Below, piece after piece: positions 34,501 through 48,934 of a stretch of DNA of 64,000 bases. Source of the DNA: Pseudorhizobium banfieldiae (lineage in GTDB: Bacteria; Pseudomonadota; Alphaproteobacteria; Rhizobiales; Rhizobiaceae). Below the pieces are notes generated by a model that saw only the letters and a program-made list of their open reading frames with translations, made no database searches and was not told the origin of the DNA. Positions within the stretch are counted from its first letter, which is position 1, and every line of letters begins with the position of its first letter. The translations under genes and the position numbers were made by a program. The stretch covers positions 2,108,001 through 2,172,000 of the forward strand of contig NZ_FO082820.1 in NCBI RefSeq assembly GCF_000967425.1. Reading direction: 5' to 3'.

Positions 34501-35556
34501 ATGTCGTTCCTGGTTCTCGACAACCTCCAGAAAAGCTTCGGCGCCGTGCAGGTGGTGAAGGACTTCAACATGTCGATCGACAAGGGCGAGTTCGTCTCCT
34601 TCCTCGGCCCATCCGGCTGCGGCAAGACGACCGTGCTGCGTATGATCGCCGGATTCGAGACGCCGACCGGCGGTACGATCAGCATCGACGGCCGGGACCA
34701 GAGCCGGCTGAAGACGAACCAGCGCAATATCGGCATGGTCTTCCAGGCTTACGCGCTGTTCCCCAATATGAACGTCTTCGACAATGTCGCCTTCGGGCTC
34801 AAGGTGGCAGGCACGCCGAAGGCACAGATCGAGGCACGGGTGAAGGAAATGCTGGCGCTGATCCGCCTCGAGCACCTCGCCGATCGCTACCCCTACCAGA
34901 TGTCGGGCGGCCAGCAGCAGCGCGTGGCGCTGGCCCGGGCGCTGGCGCCGAAGCCACAACTCCTGCTGCTGGACGAACCGCTATCGGCACTAGACGCGAA
35001 GATCCGCATCTCGCTGCGCGAGGAGATCCGTCAGATCCAGCGGCAGCTCGGCATCACCACGGTCTTCGTGACGCACGACCAGGAAGAGGCCCTTTCGATC
35101 TCCGACCGCATCGTCGTGATGAATGCCGGCCGCGCCGACCAGATCGGCACGCCCTCGGAAATCTACAATCGGCCGACCACTCGCTTCGTCGCCTCCTTCG
35201 TCGGAACGCTCAACATGATCGACGCGAAGGTGGAAGACCCGGCCGCGCAGACAGTGCGGATCGGCGACCAGTTGGTCAGGTTGCGCGACCTGCCCGGGAG
35301 CCACAAGGCGGGCGAGCCAATCCTGCTCGCCTTGCGCCCCGAAGCCGGTTCGATCTCCGAGGGCGGCGACAGTGCCTTGCAGGGGACCGTCCTCTCATCG
35401 AGCTTCCTCGGCTCGGTGGTCCGCACCAAGATCGACGTCGGCGGCAATGCGATATCTTTCGACATGTTCAACGCCCCAGATCTCAGAATGCCGGCACCCG
35501 GCGAGCAGGTGACGCTCAACTTTTCGGCGCAGGACCTGCTCGTGGTGGCGGACTAA
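34501..35556 (+). CDS. ABC transporter ATP-binding protein (PotA/FbpC type)
   Basis: 351 residues. It has Walker A GPSGCGKTT, Q-loop VFQAYALFPNM, signature MSGGQQQRVALARAL, Walker B LLLLDEPLSALD and H-loop VFVTHDQEEA. The C-terminal 110 residues or so form a TOBE-type domain (ILLALRPEAGSISEGGDSAL), as in polyamine, iron and sugar importers. It energises the two permeases encoded immediately upstream. AAGGATC serves as ribosome site. It ends the plus-strand operon, convergent with metH 33 nt away; no terminator is visible between them. Confidence 0.94.
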   Translation: MSFLVLDNLQKSFGAVQVVKDFNMSIDKGEFVSFLGPSGCGKTTVLRMIAGFETPTGGTISIDGRDQSRLKTNQRNIGMVFQAYALFPNMNVFDNVAFGLKVAGTPKAQIEARVKEMLALIRLEHLADRYPYQMSGGQQQRVALARALAPKPQLLLLDEPLSALDAKIRISLREEIRQIQRQLGITTVFVTHDQEEALSISDRIVVMNAGRADQIGTPSEIYNRPTTRFVASFVGTLNMIDAKVEDPAAQTVRIGDQLVRLRDLPGSHKAGEPILLALRPEAGSISEGGDSALQGTVLSSSFLGSVVRTKIDVGGNAISFDMFNAPDLRMPAPGEQVTLNFSAQDLLVVAD

Positions 35557-35589
35557 GACCGTTCACCATCCACCTGGCCCGGCGGCTGA

Positions 35590-39363
<3,774 letters not shown>

Positions 39364-39396
39364 ACATATCTCCTTCATAGGCGCTCCTCATAAGCG

Positions 39397-39414
39397 CATA
39401 AAGATATGTTTATG
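39397..39414. promoter_or_regulatory. Probable SahR-type operator of metH
   Basis: CATAAAGATATGTTTATG is an 18-bp inverted repeat with one unpaired position per arm. Its 16-bp core is identical to the core upstream of the ArsR-methyltransferase/metF operon (9125-9140). It ends 34 nt before the chosen metH start and also lies in the divergent region shared with the AGE-family gene. Confidence 0.8.
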
Positions 39415-39513
39415 TCAAACAGACAACACCATCTTGCGCCTACAAACGCGATGACAGCCCTGCCCGCTCCCGCTATACCTTCGCGGCTACATTTTTGGCT
39501 TCCGGAGGATTTC

Positions 39514-40770
39514 ATGAGCGATCAGGCGGCGATGCCGAGGACGTGGGCGAAGCGCGACTACCATCGGCAGTGGCTCCTGCGTCAGGCCGATGCGCTCATG
39601 GATTTCTTCCAGTATCGTGCCATCGATCCGAAGGGCGGCTTCCATGACCTGACAGCGGAGGGCCTTCCCCTTGATCCGCAGAAGGCGACACGCGGCATCC
39701 ACACGTCGGCCCGCATGGTCCACTGCTACTCGATCGCCTATCTGCTCGGTCGGCCAGGTGCCGGAGACATCATCGATCATGGCGTCCGCTACCTGTGGCA
39801 GCAGCACCGCGACCAGCGCAACGGCGGCTACTTCTGGTCGTTGAATGACGATGGGCCTGTCGACGACACCAAGCAGGGCTACGGACACGCATTCGTTCTG
39901 CTGGCGGCCTCTTCCGCAAAGGCTGCCGGTCATCCCCTGGCTGACCAGATGCTCGCCGACGTAACGGAAATCCTCGACACACGCTTCTGGGAAAGCCGAC
40001 ATGGGGCGATTGCCGAGGAGTTCGGAGTGGACTGGTCGCTCATCGATGGCGGAGACTATCGGGGTCAGAATTCCAACATGCACCTCACGGAGGCGCTGAT
40101 GGCCGCCTTCGAAGTCACCGACGAGAGACATTATCTGGAGAAGGCCGAGAGCATTGCCGATCTGGTCATCCGCTGCGCCGCTGGAAGCGTTGGCTTTCGC
40201 GTGGCGGAGCATTTCGATGCAGAATGGCAGATCGACCGGAACTACTATCACCGGAACGAAATGTTCCGTCCCGCTGGCACGACCCCCGGTCACTGGATGG
40301 AATGGTCGCGGCTTCTGCTGCAGCTTTGGTCATTGGGCGGCAAGCAGCATGGCTGGATGCCCGAGGCCGCCAAGTCACTCTTCGTGCAGGCGATGTCACT
40401 GGGGTGGGACAAGGAGCGTGGCGGGCTCTTCTACACCCTTGACTGGGAAGACCGGCCGGCCAAGACCAGCAAGCTCTGGTGGCCCATGTGCGAAGCGACG
40501 GGTGCAGCGCATTTCCTGAACGAGCACCTGCCGGCCGATGATTTCTACGAAGATACCTATCGGCTGGTCTGGAGCATGATCGCCAACCGCTTCATCGACC
40601 ACGCAAACGGGGGTTGGCACGAGGAACTCACGGAGGAGCTTGAACCGTCCCATGCCCTGTTCCCGGGCAAAGGTGATATCTACCACGCACTGCAGGCCTG
40701 CCTCATCCCGCTCTTTCCCGCGACCGGCAGCCTGGTCCGCGCAATCCAGGAGACCGGAGGCCGGCTGTAG
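39514..40770 (+). CDS. AGE-family sugar isomerase/epimerase
   Basis: 418 residues, an (alpha/alpha)6-barrel of the N-acylglucosamine 2-epimerase/mannose isomerase/YihS family. Conserved segments are GGFHDLTAEG, the His-rich RGIHTSARMVHCYSIAY, YGHAFVLLAAS, QNSNMHLTEALMAAFE, and the GTTPGHWMEWSRLLL and LWWPMCEATGA blocks that line the active site. Members interconvert aldoses and ketoses or epimerise at C2. The sequence looks closer to mannose/sulfoquinovose isomerases than to true N-acylglucosamine epimerases, but I cannot fix the substrate. ATG 39514 has GGAGG six nt upstream. Confidence 0.88.
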   Translation: MSDQAAMPRTWAKRDYHRQWLLRQADALMDFFQYRAIDPKGGFHDLTAEGLPLDPQKATRGIHTSARMVHCYSIAYLLGRPGAGDIIDHGVRYLWQQHRDQRNGGYFWSLNDDGPVDDTKQGYGHAFVLLAASSAKAAGHPLADQMLADVTEILDTRFWESRHGAIAEEFGVDWSLIDGGDYRGQNSNMHLTEALMAAFEVTDERHYLEKAESIADLVIRCAAGSVGFRVAEHFDAEWQIDRNYYHRNEMFRPAGTTPGHWMEWSRLLLQLWSLGGKQHGWMPEAAKSLFVQAMSLGWDKERGGLFYTLDWEDRPAKTSKLWWPMCEATGAAHFLNEHLPADDFYEDTYRLVWSMIANRFIDHANGGWHEELTEELEPSHALFPGKGDIYHALQACLIPLFPATGSLVRAIQETGGRL

Positions 40771-40864
40771 CGCCAAGGCGGTATCGACTGGCAGCCCTTG
40801 CGTCGGAACCTACGCGCGGATCGTCAGTTGTCGGATGACGATTGCATGACGGGTACCGCCCACG

Positions 40865-41359
40865 ATGACTGACGTTCTGGCCGCCGAATTCTCCTATACT
40901 TCTCCCGTGGACATCCGGATCCTGTTCCTGCGAATTTTCGGCGCCCTTTTTCTCTGCGGTCTTATTGGCTTGGAACGCGAAATCCGAAAGAATACGGCCG
41001 GCATTCGCACCAACATGCTCATTGGCCTTGCCGCCACCATCTACGCGCTGGTGACGCTGCACATGCTGCAGACCATGGGGACGGGCGACACCGACACCCG
41101 GATGGATCCGATACGCCTTGTGGAAGCCGTGACGTCAGGCGTGGCATTTCTCGCCGCCGGCGTTGTTGTCTATACCCGCGGATCCGTCCGCGGCTTGACG
41201 ACCGGCGCAAGCATGTGGCTTTCCGCCGGCGTGGGACTCACCGTCGGGCTTGGCATGTGGGTCGTAGCCATCATCGCCACCATGACCGGCCTCGTTGTCC
41301 TCTGGCTGCTGCGCAAGACCGAGATCGCGGTCGGCATCAAGGAAGAAGACGCAGGTTAG
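40865..41359 (+). CDS. MgtC/SapB-family membrane protein
   Basis: 164 residues with about four membrane segments. The family hallmark GLIGLEREIRKNTAGIRTNML is present, followed by GVAFLAAGVVVYTRGSVRGLTTGASMW in place of the usual GxxFLGAG..IxR block. MgtC-like proteins affect magnesium and phosphate homeostasis and survival in macrophages; this shorter type is usually of unknown role. Its last 23 nt overlap the convergent histidine kinase gene. A partly matching stress-sigma promoter lies at 40805-40829. Confidence 0.85.
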   Translation: MTDVLAAEFSYTSPVDIRILFLRIFGALFLCGLIGLEREIRKNTAGIRTNMLIGLAATIYALVTLHMLQTMGTGDTDTRMDPIRLVEAVTSGVAFLAAGVVVYTRGSVRGLTTGASMWLSAGVGLTVGLGMWVVAIIATMTGLVVLWLLRKTEIAVGIKEEDAG

Positions 41360-44255
41360 CCCGTGCCGACGCCATTGACCGGATCTGGCTTGCGAGCGTC
41401 TCATAGTCATAGGGCTTGGTGATGAGCGCGGTGTTTTCGAGACCGTCCATTTCCGACATCTTGCGGTCCCCCGTTGCGAATATGACCGGCAGTGCCGGCA
41501 AGCGCTGCCTGACCTCTCGCACCAGTTCAACGCCGCTCATGTCGGGCAGGTGAACATCGGCGACCAGCACGTCGATCGACTGGCCGGTCGCCGCGGCGAT
41601 GGCTTCGCCTGCGGTACCGGCCTCGATGACGTTCATGCCCACATCCTGCAGGAAATCCGCGGTCGATATGCGGATCAGCGCCTCGTCCTCGCACAGAAGA
41701 ACGTTGATCGGAGCATCCTTTGCGGCGGGATTGGGTTCCGGCACTTGCTTGCGCAAAGCACCTTCTTCCCGACCCTGCTCGATAGCCTGCCTCAGCTTCC
41801 TGGCGAGAGCCTCGCGCGTATAGGGCTTACTCAAAAGATTGACCCCGGGGTCGAGCCTCCCACCATGAACAATGGAATTCTCGGTATATCCGGAAGTAAA
41901 GAGCACACCGAGCATCGGCAGGCGCTCTTTCGCCTTGCGAGCGAGATCGCGGCTCTTGAGGCGGCCGGGCATCACTACATCCGTGAACAGCAGATCGATC
42001 GCCACTCCACTCTCGACGATTGCCAGTGCGCTGTCCGCGTCCTTGGCTCGAAGCACCTTGTAGCCGAGTTCGGTCAGCAGCCCGACCGCGACCTCGCGTA
42101 CCGCCTCATCATCCTCCACGACAAGCACTGTTTCCGTTCCGCCGGTGACCGGACCGACGAGGCTGTCGGCAACGACATCCTCTGCTTCCAGCGATCGAGG
42201 AAGATAGATCCGCACCGTGGTTCCGTTGCCTGGCTCGCTGTAGATCTTGATGTGCCCGCCGGATTGCTTGACGAAGCCATAGACCATGGAGAGACCGAGC
42301 CCGGTGCCCTTGCCATCGGGCTTCGTCGTGAAGAAGGGATCGAAGACCTTTTCCAGGATATCCGGCGTCATGCCGCACCCGGTGTCGCTGACGGCAAGCA
42401 TCACATATTGCCCCGGCTTCACGTCATAGGCGTTGCGCGCATATTCGTCATCGAGAAACGCATTGCCCAATTCGATCGTCAGCTTGCCCTCTCCATCCAT
42501 CGCATCCCGTGCATTGATTGCGAGGTTGAGAAGGGCGTTCTCGACATTGCTTGGATCCACCAGCGTGTTCCACAGGCCGCCACCGACAATGGTGTCTATC
42601 TCGATCGCCTCCCCGAGGCTTCGCCGAAGCAGCTGATCCGTCTCGCGGATCAGGCGCGAGAGATTGATGACCTTCGGCTCAAGCGGTTGCCGGCGTCCGA
42701 AGGAGAGCAACTGAGACGCGAGCCGCGCGCCACGGGCGGCACCCGCCAGGGCACCTGAGACCCGTCTTTCTGCAACCTCGTTCCCGGCAAGGTCGCGGCC
42801 GAGGAGCTGGAGATTGCCGGTGATGACCTGCAGCAGATTGTTGAAGTCATGGGCGATGCCCCCGGCGAGGTTGCCGATCGCCTCCATCTTCTGGCTTTGA
42901 CGCAGCGCCTCCTGCGTGCGTTCGAGCTCCTGGGTGCGCGCCTCGATAGTCTGACCAAGCGATTCCGCCAGATACTCGAGGTGGGACTCAGTCTGCTTCT
43001 GTTCCTCGATGTCGGTGTTGGTAGCCACCCAGAGGATGATGTCGCCGTCGCTGTTGGTCAACGGGGCGGCTCGGCTGATGAACCACCTGTAGACGCCGTC
43101 ATTGCGGCGCAGTCGCAACTCCACCTCAAGGAGCTTGCCGGTGCGCAGACACTGCTGCCATTCATGCGAGACTCGCTCGGCATCGTCGGGATGGACCATG
43201 GCGGAGCGGTTATGGGCATCGAAATGCAGCTTCTGCATCCCGCTGTAGCGGTATACCTGGTCGTTGCACCACTCCACCTCGCCGTTCGGTCTCGCCGTCC
43301 AGACCTGGTTGGGGAGCGATTGTGCAAGCGTTCGGAAACGGTTCTCGTTTTCCTTGGCCGTTTCCTGGGCCAGTCTCAGGGCGGTGACGTCGTGTCCCTG
43401 AACGAATATGCCAGACACTTTACCGTCAGCATCTCGGATCGGCTGGTAGACAAAATCGAGATAGCGCTCCTGCGGCCCAAGCGCCCCCCGATCCAAGACG
43501 ACGCGTGCCGCATTGGCGGCATAGGGTTCCCCCGTCGTATAGACCTGGTCGAGCAGTTCGTAGAAGCCCTGCCCGCTAATGTCCGGAAGCGCATCCCGCA
43601 CGGCCTTGCCGATCAGGTCCTCCCGACCGACCAGTTCTCGATAGGAGCGATTGGCGATCGTAAAGATGTGCTCCGGTTCACGCAGCACTGCCATGAATCC
43701 GGGCGCCTGCTCGAACAGCTTGCGGAGGTACTCCCGCTCCTCCCCCAGAATACGGTTCTGCCCCTGAACCGCATCCACCCGGCGCAGCAGGTCGGTCTGC
43801 ATCTTCCAGTCTTCGGCAGCACCCGCTCCCTGCCGAAGTGTATGCAGTTCCGTCACGTCGACCGTGTGCTGGAGAATGAAGCTTACCCTGCCCTCGGCGT
43901 CCTTGATCGGCGTGTGAGTGGCACTCCAATACCGGTTCTGCATCAGCCCGTCGGGCCCAGCAATGGGATAGGGAATCATTGGAAGATGGTCGACATCCCC
44001 GGTTGCCAACACCCTGGCGAAGGAATCCCGCAGCATCTTTCCGTGCCCGGAATTCGGGTCGCTGGGAAACACCTCGAACATGAGGTGACCGATTACCTCC
44101 TCCTCGGACCGCGCGGTTGCCGCCAAATACGCGTTATTCGCACCGACCATACGCAGATCCCGGTCCAGGAGGACGTAGGGATTGGGAGAGAGATTGAACA
44201 ACTCGTTCAGATCGAAATTCGATAGGCCAGTCCGCCGAAACATACCCATTCCCAT
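41337..44255 (-). CDS. Hybrid PAS sensor histidine kinase with two receiver domains
   Basis: 972 residues and no membrane segments, so a soluble cytoplasmic sensor. Three PAS domains lie at about 16-140, 180-295 and 305-425. A HisKA domain has its phospho-His in [18 protein letters not shown] (near 469). The HATPase domain ([32 protein letters not shown]) is followed by two receiver domains, with phospho-acceptor Asp in [10 protein letters not shown] and [10 protein letters not shown]. No output domain is present, so signalling must go through a separate response regulator or phosphotransferase. The start is uncertain among ATG 44255, 44249 and 44243. The 3' end overlaps the convergent mgtC-like gene by 23 nt. 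Confidence 0.92.
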   Translation of the reverse strand: MGMGMFRRTGLSNFDLNELFNLSPNPYVLLDRDLRMVGANNAYLAATARSEEEVIGHLMFEVFPSDPNSGHGKMLRDSFARVLATGDVDHLPMIPYPIAGPDGLMQNRYWSATHTPIKDAEGRVSFILQHTVDVTELHTLRQGAGAAEDWKMQTDLLRRVDAVQGQNRILGEEREYLRKLFEQAPGFMAVLREPEHIFTIANRSYRELVGREDLIGKAVRDALPDISGQGFYELLDQVYTTGEPYAANAARVVLDRGALGPQERYLDFVYQPIRDADGKVSGIFVQGHDVTALRLAQETAKENENRFRTLAQSLPNQVWTARPNGEVEWCNDQVYRYSGMQKLHFDAHNRSAMVHPDDAERVSHEWQQCLRTGKLLEVELRLRRNDGVYRWFISRAAPLTNSDGDIILWVATNTDIEEQKQTESHLEYLAESLGQTIEARTQELERTQEALRQSQKMEAIGNLAGGIAHDFNNLLQVITGNLQLLGRDLAGNEVAERRVSGALAGAARGARLASQLLSFGRRQPLEPKVINLSRLIRETDQLLRRSLGEAIEIDTIVGGGLWNTLVDPSNVENALLNLAINARDAMDGEGKLTIELGNAFLDDEYARNAYDVKPGQYVMLAVSDTGCGMTPDILEKVFDPFFTTKPDGKGTGLGLSMVYGFVKQSGGHIKIYSEPGNGTTVRIYLPRSLEAEDVVADSLVGPVTGGTETVLVVEDDEAVREVAVGLLTELGYKVLRAKDADSALAIVESGVAIDLLFTDVVMPGRLKSRDLARKAKERLPMLGVLFTSGYTENSIVHGGRLDPGVNLLSKPYTREALARKLRQAIEQGREEGALRKQVPEPNPAAKDAPINVLLCEDEALIRISTADFLQDVGMNVIEAGTAGEAIAAATGQSIDVLVADVHLPDMSGVELVREVRQRLPALPVIFATGDRKMSEMDGLENTALITKPYDYETLASQIRSMASARANLRLLP

Positions 44256-44591
44256 GCCAGATTACGTACTGGTTATATAGCTTCCGCCGGGGATGACAAT
44301 TGCGCTGCCGACCATGGCTAAGCTGCCGATTCATCCGAGCCGGAAAATCTTAATATCGTCTGCTCGCGATCTTGAAGAAAATCGGGCTTTATCCGATATT
44401 TTCAGGCGGTTTGGGTCCGCAGGTAATAGGTTCGGGTTGGGCAGCCCCCAGCTTAAACTGTCTCAAGAGCGTCCTCCTGTGAACGAAGGGACGCCCCGGC
44501 CACCACCTAATGGAACCACTGCACAGCCATCCAGCAGGAAGACAATCGGGTTACCTGCTGACATAGAAGCTTGATGATCCGAGGAGGAGAG
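44256..44591. other. Non-coding divergent region between histidine kinase and DUF982 gene
   Basis: 336 nt without a credible gene. It is AT-richer than its surroundings around 44345-44410. It must contain the promoters of both divergent genes. A GGAAC at 44513-44517 has no CGTT at the required distance, so I do not call an EcfG promoter. No repeat or RNA structure stood out. Confidence 0.6.
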
Positions 44592-44894
44592 ATGCGTGAC
44601 CTTTGCTTTCTTGCCCCTGTACCGATTGTCGTCGGCGTCGGCTACCCCGCCCAGATCGAGAGTGTGCTCGGCGCCACAGCGTTCCTGAACGATCGCCCGT
44701 CCTGGCAAAGGGACCGTCTGTATTCACTTGCCCTGAAGGCCTGCCGTGCCGCTCTGGCCGGTGAGATCGAGGCTGAAACTGCGCGAACGGCCTTCACGGC
44801 CTTCGCGCGCAGACATGGGCTGCTCGCCTACGAAGACGATCACCTGCCCGCGATCCTGACCGACGCACCGGCAGACGCGAGACAGCCCGTCTGA
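44592..44894 (+). CDS. DUF982 domain protein
   Basis: 100 residues. APVPIVVGVGYPAQIESVLGA, then SLALKACRAALAGEIEAETARTAFTAFARR, match the small DUF982 fold widespread in Rhizobiales. The function is unknown. A very strong GAGGAGGAGAG ribosome site sits directly before ATG 44592, which decides against the in-frame TTG/ATG at 44571/44574. A second, shorter DUF982 gene lies at 48935-49156. It is convergent with usg, with a hairpin between them. Confidence 0.82.
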   Translation: MRDLCFLAPVPIVVGVGYPAQIESVLGATAFLNDRPSWQRDRLYSLALKACRAALAGEIEAETARTAFTAFARRHGLLAYEDDHLPAILTDAPADARQPV

Positions 44895-44899
44895 TTCCT

Positions 44900-44919
44900 G
44901 GGGCCGCTGGAGCGGTCCC
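44900..44919. terminator. Hairpin between convergent DUF982 and usg genes
   Basis: GGGGCCGC (44900-44907) pairs with GCGGTCCC (44912-44919), including one G-U pair, around a 4-nt loop. The two stop codons lie 6 nt from it on either side. No U-tract, so termination is likely but modest. Confidence 0.5.
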
Positions 44920-44924
44920 TCCGT

Positions 44925-45197
44925 TCAATGCAGCTTGAACTCGCCGTCGATCTGTCTCCACTCCTGAGGTCCGATGAGCCGCTTATGAGTGTAGCGGATC
45001 GAATGAAGCGGCCCTTCCAGATTGCTCTCCCAGAAATCGAGGAACTTACGCATCTCGGGGAACTCGGGCGCCAGGTCGTAGTCCTGCCAGACGTACGTCT
45101 GCAGCACTGAACCAAAATCCGGCAGGCGATAGAGGATGTGGGCGGTGGTGAGGCCGTAACCGTTCAGCTGGTATTCCAGATCAGACGAAAATCGCAT
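44925..45197 (-). CDS. usg: Usg family protein
   Basis: 90 residues. The compact sequence is typical of alphaproteobacterial Usg: LEYQLNGYGLTTAHILYRLPD, then QTYVWQDYDLAPEFPEMRKFL and GPLHSIRYTHKRLI. Old annotations call it tryptophan-synthase-like without basis; its function is unknown. CGGAG lies 7 nt before the ATG. It is divergent from groES across a 278-nt region holding the CIRCE-like element. Confidence 0.88.
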   Translation of the reverse strand: MRFSSDLEYQLNGYGLTTAHILYRLPDFGSVLQTYVWQDYDLAPEFPEMRKFLDFWESNLEGPLHSIRYTHKRLIGPQEWRQIDGEFKLH

Positions 45198-45299
45198 TCT
45201 TCATCTCCGTTACAACTGCATGACAGGCTGCCGCAAATGCGCCCTCCGATCAACAGAAACCGTAACTGCCAGACCGAATAGGCGTTCCTTTACATAGCG

Positions 45300-45326
45300 T
45301 TAGCAGCCGCGACCACCGAGTGCTGA
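45300..45326. promoter_or_regulatory. CIRCE-like HrcA operator upstream of groESL
   Basis: TTAGCAGCC (45300-45308), exactly 9 nt, then GAGTGCTGA (45318-45326). The CIRCE consensus is TTAGCACTC-N9-GAGTGCTAA: the left arm matches 7/9, the right 8/9, and the spacing is exact. It lies 150 nt before groES. A CTTGAA at 45344-45349 could be a heat-shock sigma -35 element, but I see no convincing -10. Confidence 0.7.
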
Positions 45327-45475
45327 TTTTTTTGTTGAAGCCTCTTGAATCCCGGAAAATGCCCAACCAAATCGAGTGCCGCCGATTGCTACAGCAGAGG
45401 ATCGGCACTTGTCCGGATTGGTCATCCGGTCCGGCAGGGGGAAATTGATCATCATTGTTTGTCCAGGAGGAAAAG

Positions 45476-45790
45476 ATGACGTTCCGACCGCTTCATGATC
45501 GCATTCTGGTGCGCCGCGTCGACTCAGAGGAGAAGACCAAGGGCGGCATCATCATTCCCGATACCGCGAAGGAAAAGCCCCAGGAAGGGGAAGTGATCGC
45601 CGTCGGCCCAGGCGCCCGCAACGAGCAGGGCCAGATCCAGGCGCTCGACGTTAAGGTCGGCGACCGCATCCTGTTCGGAAAATGGTCCGGCACCGAGATC
45701 AAGATTGACGGCGAAGACCTTCTGATCATGAAGGAAAGCGACGTGATGGGCGTGATCGAGGCCCGAGTGGCCGAGAAGAAGGCCGCCTGA
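45476..45790 (+). CDS. groES: GroES co-chaperonin
   Basis: 104 residues, a full-length Cpn10. The N-terminus is [22 protein letters not shown]. The mobile loop [18 protein letters not shown] binds GroEL. The roof and core follow ([31 protein letters not shown] is split here only for length). It caps the GroEL ring to form the folding chamber. CAGGAGG lies 6 nt before ATG 45476. groEL starts 48 nt after its stop. Control by HrcA is suggested by the CIRCE-like element upstream. Confidence 0.97.
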   Translation: MTFRPLHDRILVRRVDSEEKTKGGIIIPDTAKEKPQEGEVIAVGPGARNEQGQIQALDVKVGDRILFGKWSGTEIKIDGEDLLIMKESDVMGVIEARVAEKKAA

Positions 45791-45835
45791 GTGCGCCGCA
45801 GTTTCAGTCATAACCAGCTGCCTATAGAGGAGTGA

Positions 45836-47464
<1,629 letters not shown>

Positions 47465-47477
47465 TCCGCCTACAGGA

Positions 47478-47504
47478 CAGCCCAGCCTCGCACGGGCCGG
47501 GCTG
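47478..47504 (+). terminator. Hairpin after groEL
   Basis: CAGCCCAGCC (47478-47487) pairs with GGCCGGGCTG (47495-47504) with one A-C mismatch and a 7-nt loop. Only a weak pyrimidine stretch follows. It lies between the convergent groEL and Gly-rich genes. Confidence 0.6.
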
Positions 47505-47532
47505 CTCTCCATCTAGATCTTGCAGGGTTCTC

Positions 47533-48684
47533 TCAAAGCGGCAGGGCGACCGCGTCCGCCGAAGGAGCCGTTCCATTGTCCGTGCCGGCACCAGCAGCGA
47601 CGTCTGGCTCTCCGATACCGCTGAGATCCTCCGCCTCTTCGACGACAGCTCCCTCCCCTGTGCCGTCAGCGGCCACGTCGTCGGCCTCTGCCGTCTCACC
47701 GGCCTCGTCTTCCTCCGTGACCGCTTCATCCTCTTCAGGAGGGTTGGCTACGATGGCCGCCTGAAGCTCAAGAGCTTGACGCACCTCGTCGATCTTACCG
47801 ACCGTCGTGCCAACGCCCAACACCTCCTTGGACCATGACAGGGCTTCCGGGCTCAGGGTGCCGCTTTTCGTAGCCGCAGCAAGTGCTGCCTCCAGTGCTG
47901 CGTCGCCCAACTCTGGATCATCGATGGCCGGGGGCGCACCGTTGGCGATCTCATACTGCGCATAGGCGATCGCGAAGGCCGAAATTGCGCTGATGCGCGG
48001 ATCGGCTGAGTTCATCAGCGCCTTGTAGTTGCGGTTCAAGGAGTTCAGGCCAGCGAGCTGAGCGGCCGGCTTTTTTGTCGGAACCCCCACGGTGGTGGGC
48101 TTGCTGCGGGTTTTTTCCGCCCGCGTTACGGCAGCTTGGCTGGCCTTTGTAGTCTTAGTAGCCTTGGCTGATCTTGAACTGGTTTCCTTTCCCGACTTGG
48201 CTGTTTTACCGGCCTTTGTCGACGGCCCGGATTTAGCGGATTTGCCGCTGCCCTTTGATGAGCCGCCTGCTTTTCCGCCGCGCGTTTCTTTGCCTCTCCC
48301 GCCGTCAAAGATGCCGCCGAAGATACTGGCCCAACCGCCGCCATTGTTGGCGCTGGAACTGTTGCCTCCGCCCTTGCCGCCTCCGTCGCGACCGCCATTG
48401 CCGCCGCCGCCATTTCCTCCTCCGCCGCCGTTGCCGCCGCCGTTGCCACCGCCGCCGTTGCCACCGCCGCCACCGCCACCGTTGCCACCGCCGCCACCGC
48501 CGCCGTTGCCGCCGCCGCCACCGTTACCGCCGCCTCCTCCGCCGCCGTTACCACCGCCACCGCCTCCACCGTCGCCTCCCTTGGCCAGAGCAGAGGATGA
48601 GAAGTCGGCTACGCCAAAGGCAAGCGGCGATGCCGCGATCGCGAGCGAAAGGCCAAGGAGTGTGAAAAGTTTCGGTAAACGCAT
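47533..48684 (-). CDS. Secreted Gly-rich protein of unknown function
   Basis: 383 residues in four parts. First is a signal peptide (FTLLGLSLAIAASPLAFGV, cleaved near ALA-KG). Residues 36-108 are almost only Gly with regularly placed Asn. A Lys/Ser/Thr-rich basic stretch runs about 120-205. A compact Ala-rich helical part (about 208-300, NYKALMNSADPRISAISAF) and an acidic tail (EEDEAVTEEDEAGET) follow. The export signal and low-complexity arms suggest a surface or matrix protein with opposite charges at the two ends. I recognise no characterised family for the helical part. Convergent with groEL. Confidence 0.75.
   Translation of the reverse strand: MRLPKLFTLLGLSLAIAASPLAFGVADFSSSALAKGGDGGGGGGGNGGGGGGGNGGGGGNGGGGGGGNGGGGGGGNGGGGNGGGNGGGGGNGGGGNGGRDGGGKGGGNSSSANNGGGWASIFGGIFDGGRGKETRGGKAGGSSKGSGKSAKSGPSTKAGKTAKSGKETSSRSAKATKTTKASQAAVTRAEKTRSKPTTVGVPTKKPAAQLAGLNSLNRNYKALMNSADPRISAISAFAIAYAQYEIANGAPPAIDDPELGDAALEAALAAATKSGTLSPEALSWSKEVLGVGTTVGKIDEVRQALELQAAIVANPPEEDEAVTEEDEAGETAEADDVAADGTGEGAVVEEAEDLSGIGEPDVAAGAGTDNGTAPSADAVALPL
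48361..48579 (-). repeat. Imperfect tandem repeat encoding Gly7-Asn units
   Basis: About 219 nt of GGN-codon repeats read as blocks of three to seven Gly ended by Asn (lengths 7, 7, 5, 7, 7, 4, 3, 5, 4). The DNA is a near-continuous run of GGC/GGT/GGA codons on the minus strand, prone to slippage and to assembly error. Confidence 0.8.
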
Positions 48685-48934
48685 GCAAATCCCCCAAGTA
48701 TGGAGGTTGCAGGCTAGACTCTCGGTGCCGCTTGTCGAGTGAAGGCTCGGATCAGGGTGAAGAACCTATTTAAGGACCTGCTATAATTCCACACGGATGG
48801 CAGCATCAAAAAGATGGTGGGATCGCGGCGGCGTCGTGTTAGAGTTCTCGGGCAGTGCAACTGCTGCAACTCCTGGACGTTCACTGGACGTCTTGGCCAT
48901 TTGGCCGGAAGACCTGACATCATGGGAGGATGAT

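Noticed and set aside
33658..34959. 433-codon antisense frame over the second permease and ATPase genes
   Set aside because: Shadow of coding sequence with strong third-position G+C bias; no motif or ribosome site.
39364..39513. Cobalamin or SAM riboswitch before metH
   Set aside because: The region shared with the divergent gene is only 150 nt, and the metH leader is too short for a cobalamin riboswitch; the DNA palindrome explains the control better.
44513..44517. GGAAC before the first DUF982 gene as an EcfG promoter
   Set aside because: No CGTT occurs 16-17 nt downstream.
45372..45420. Inverted repeat GAGTGCC...GGCACTT in the groES leader taken as a second CIRCE
   Set aside because: The arms do not match CIRCE, pairing is interrupted by unpaired bases, and the spacing is far from 9 nt.
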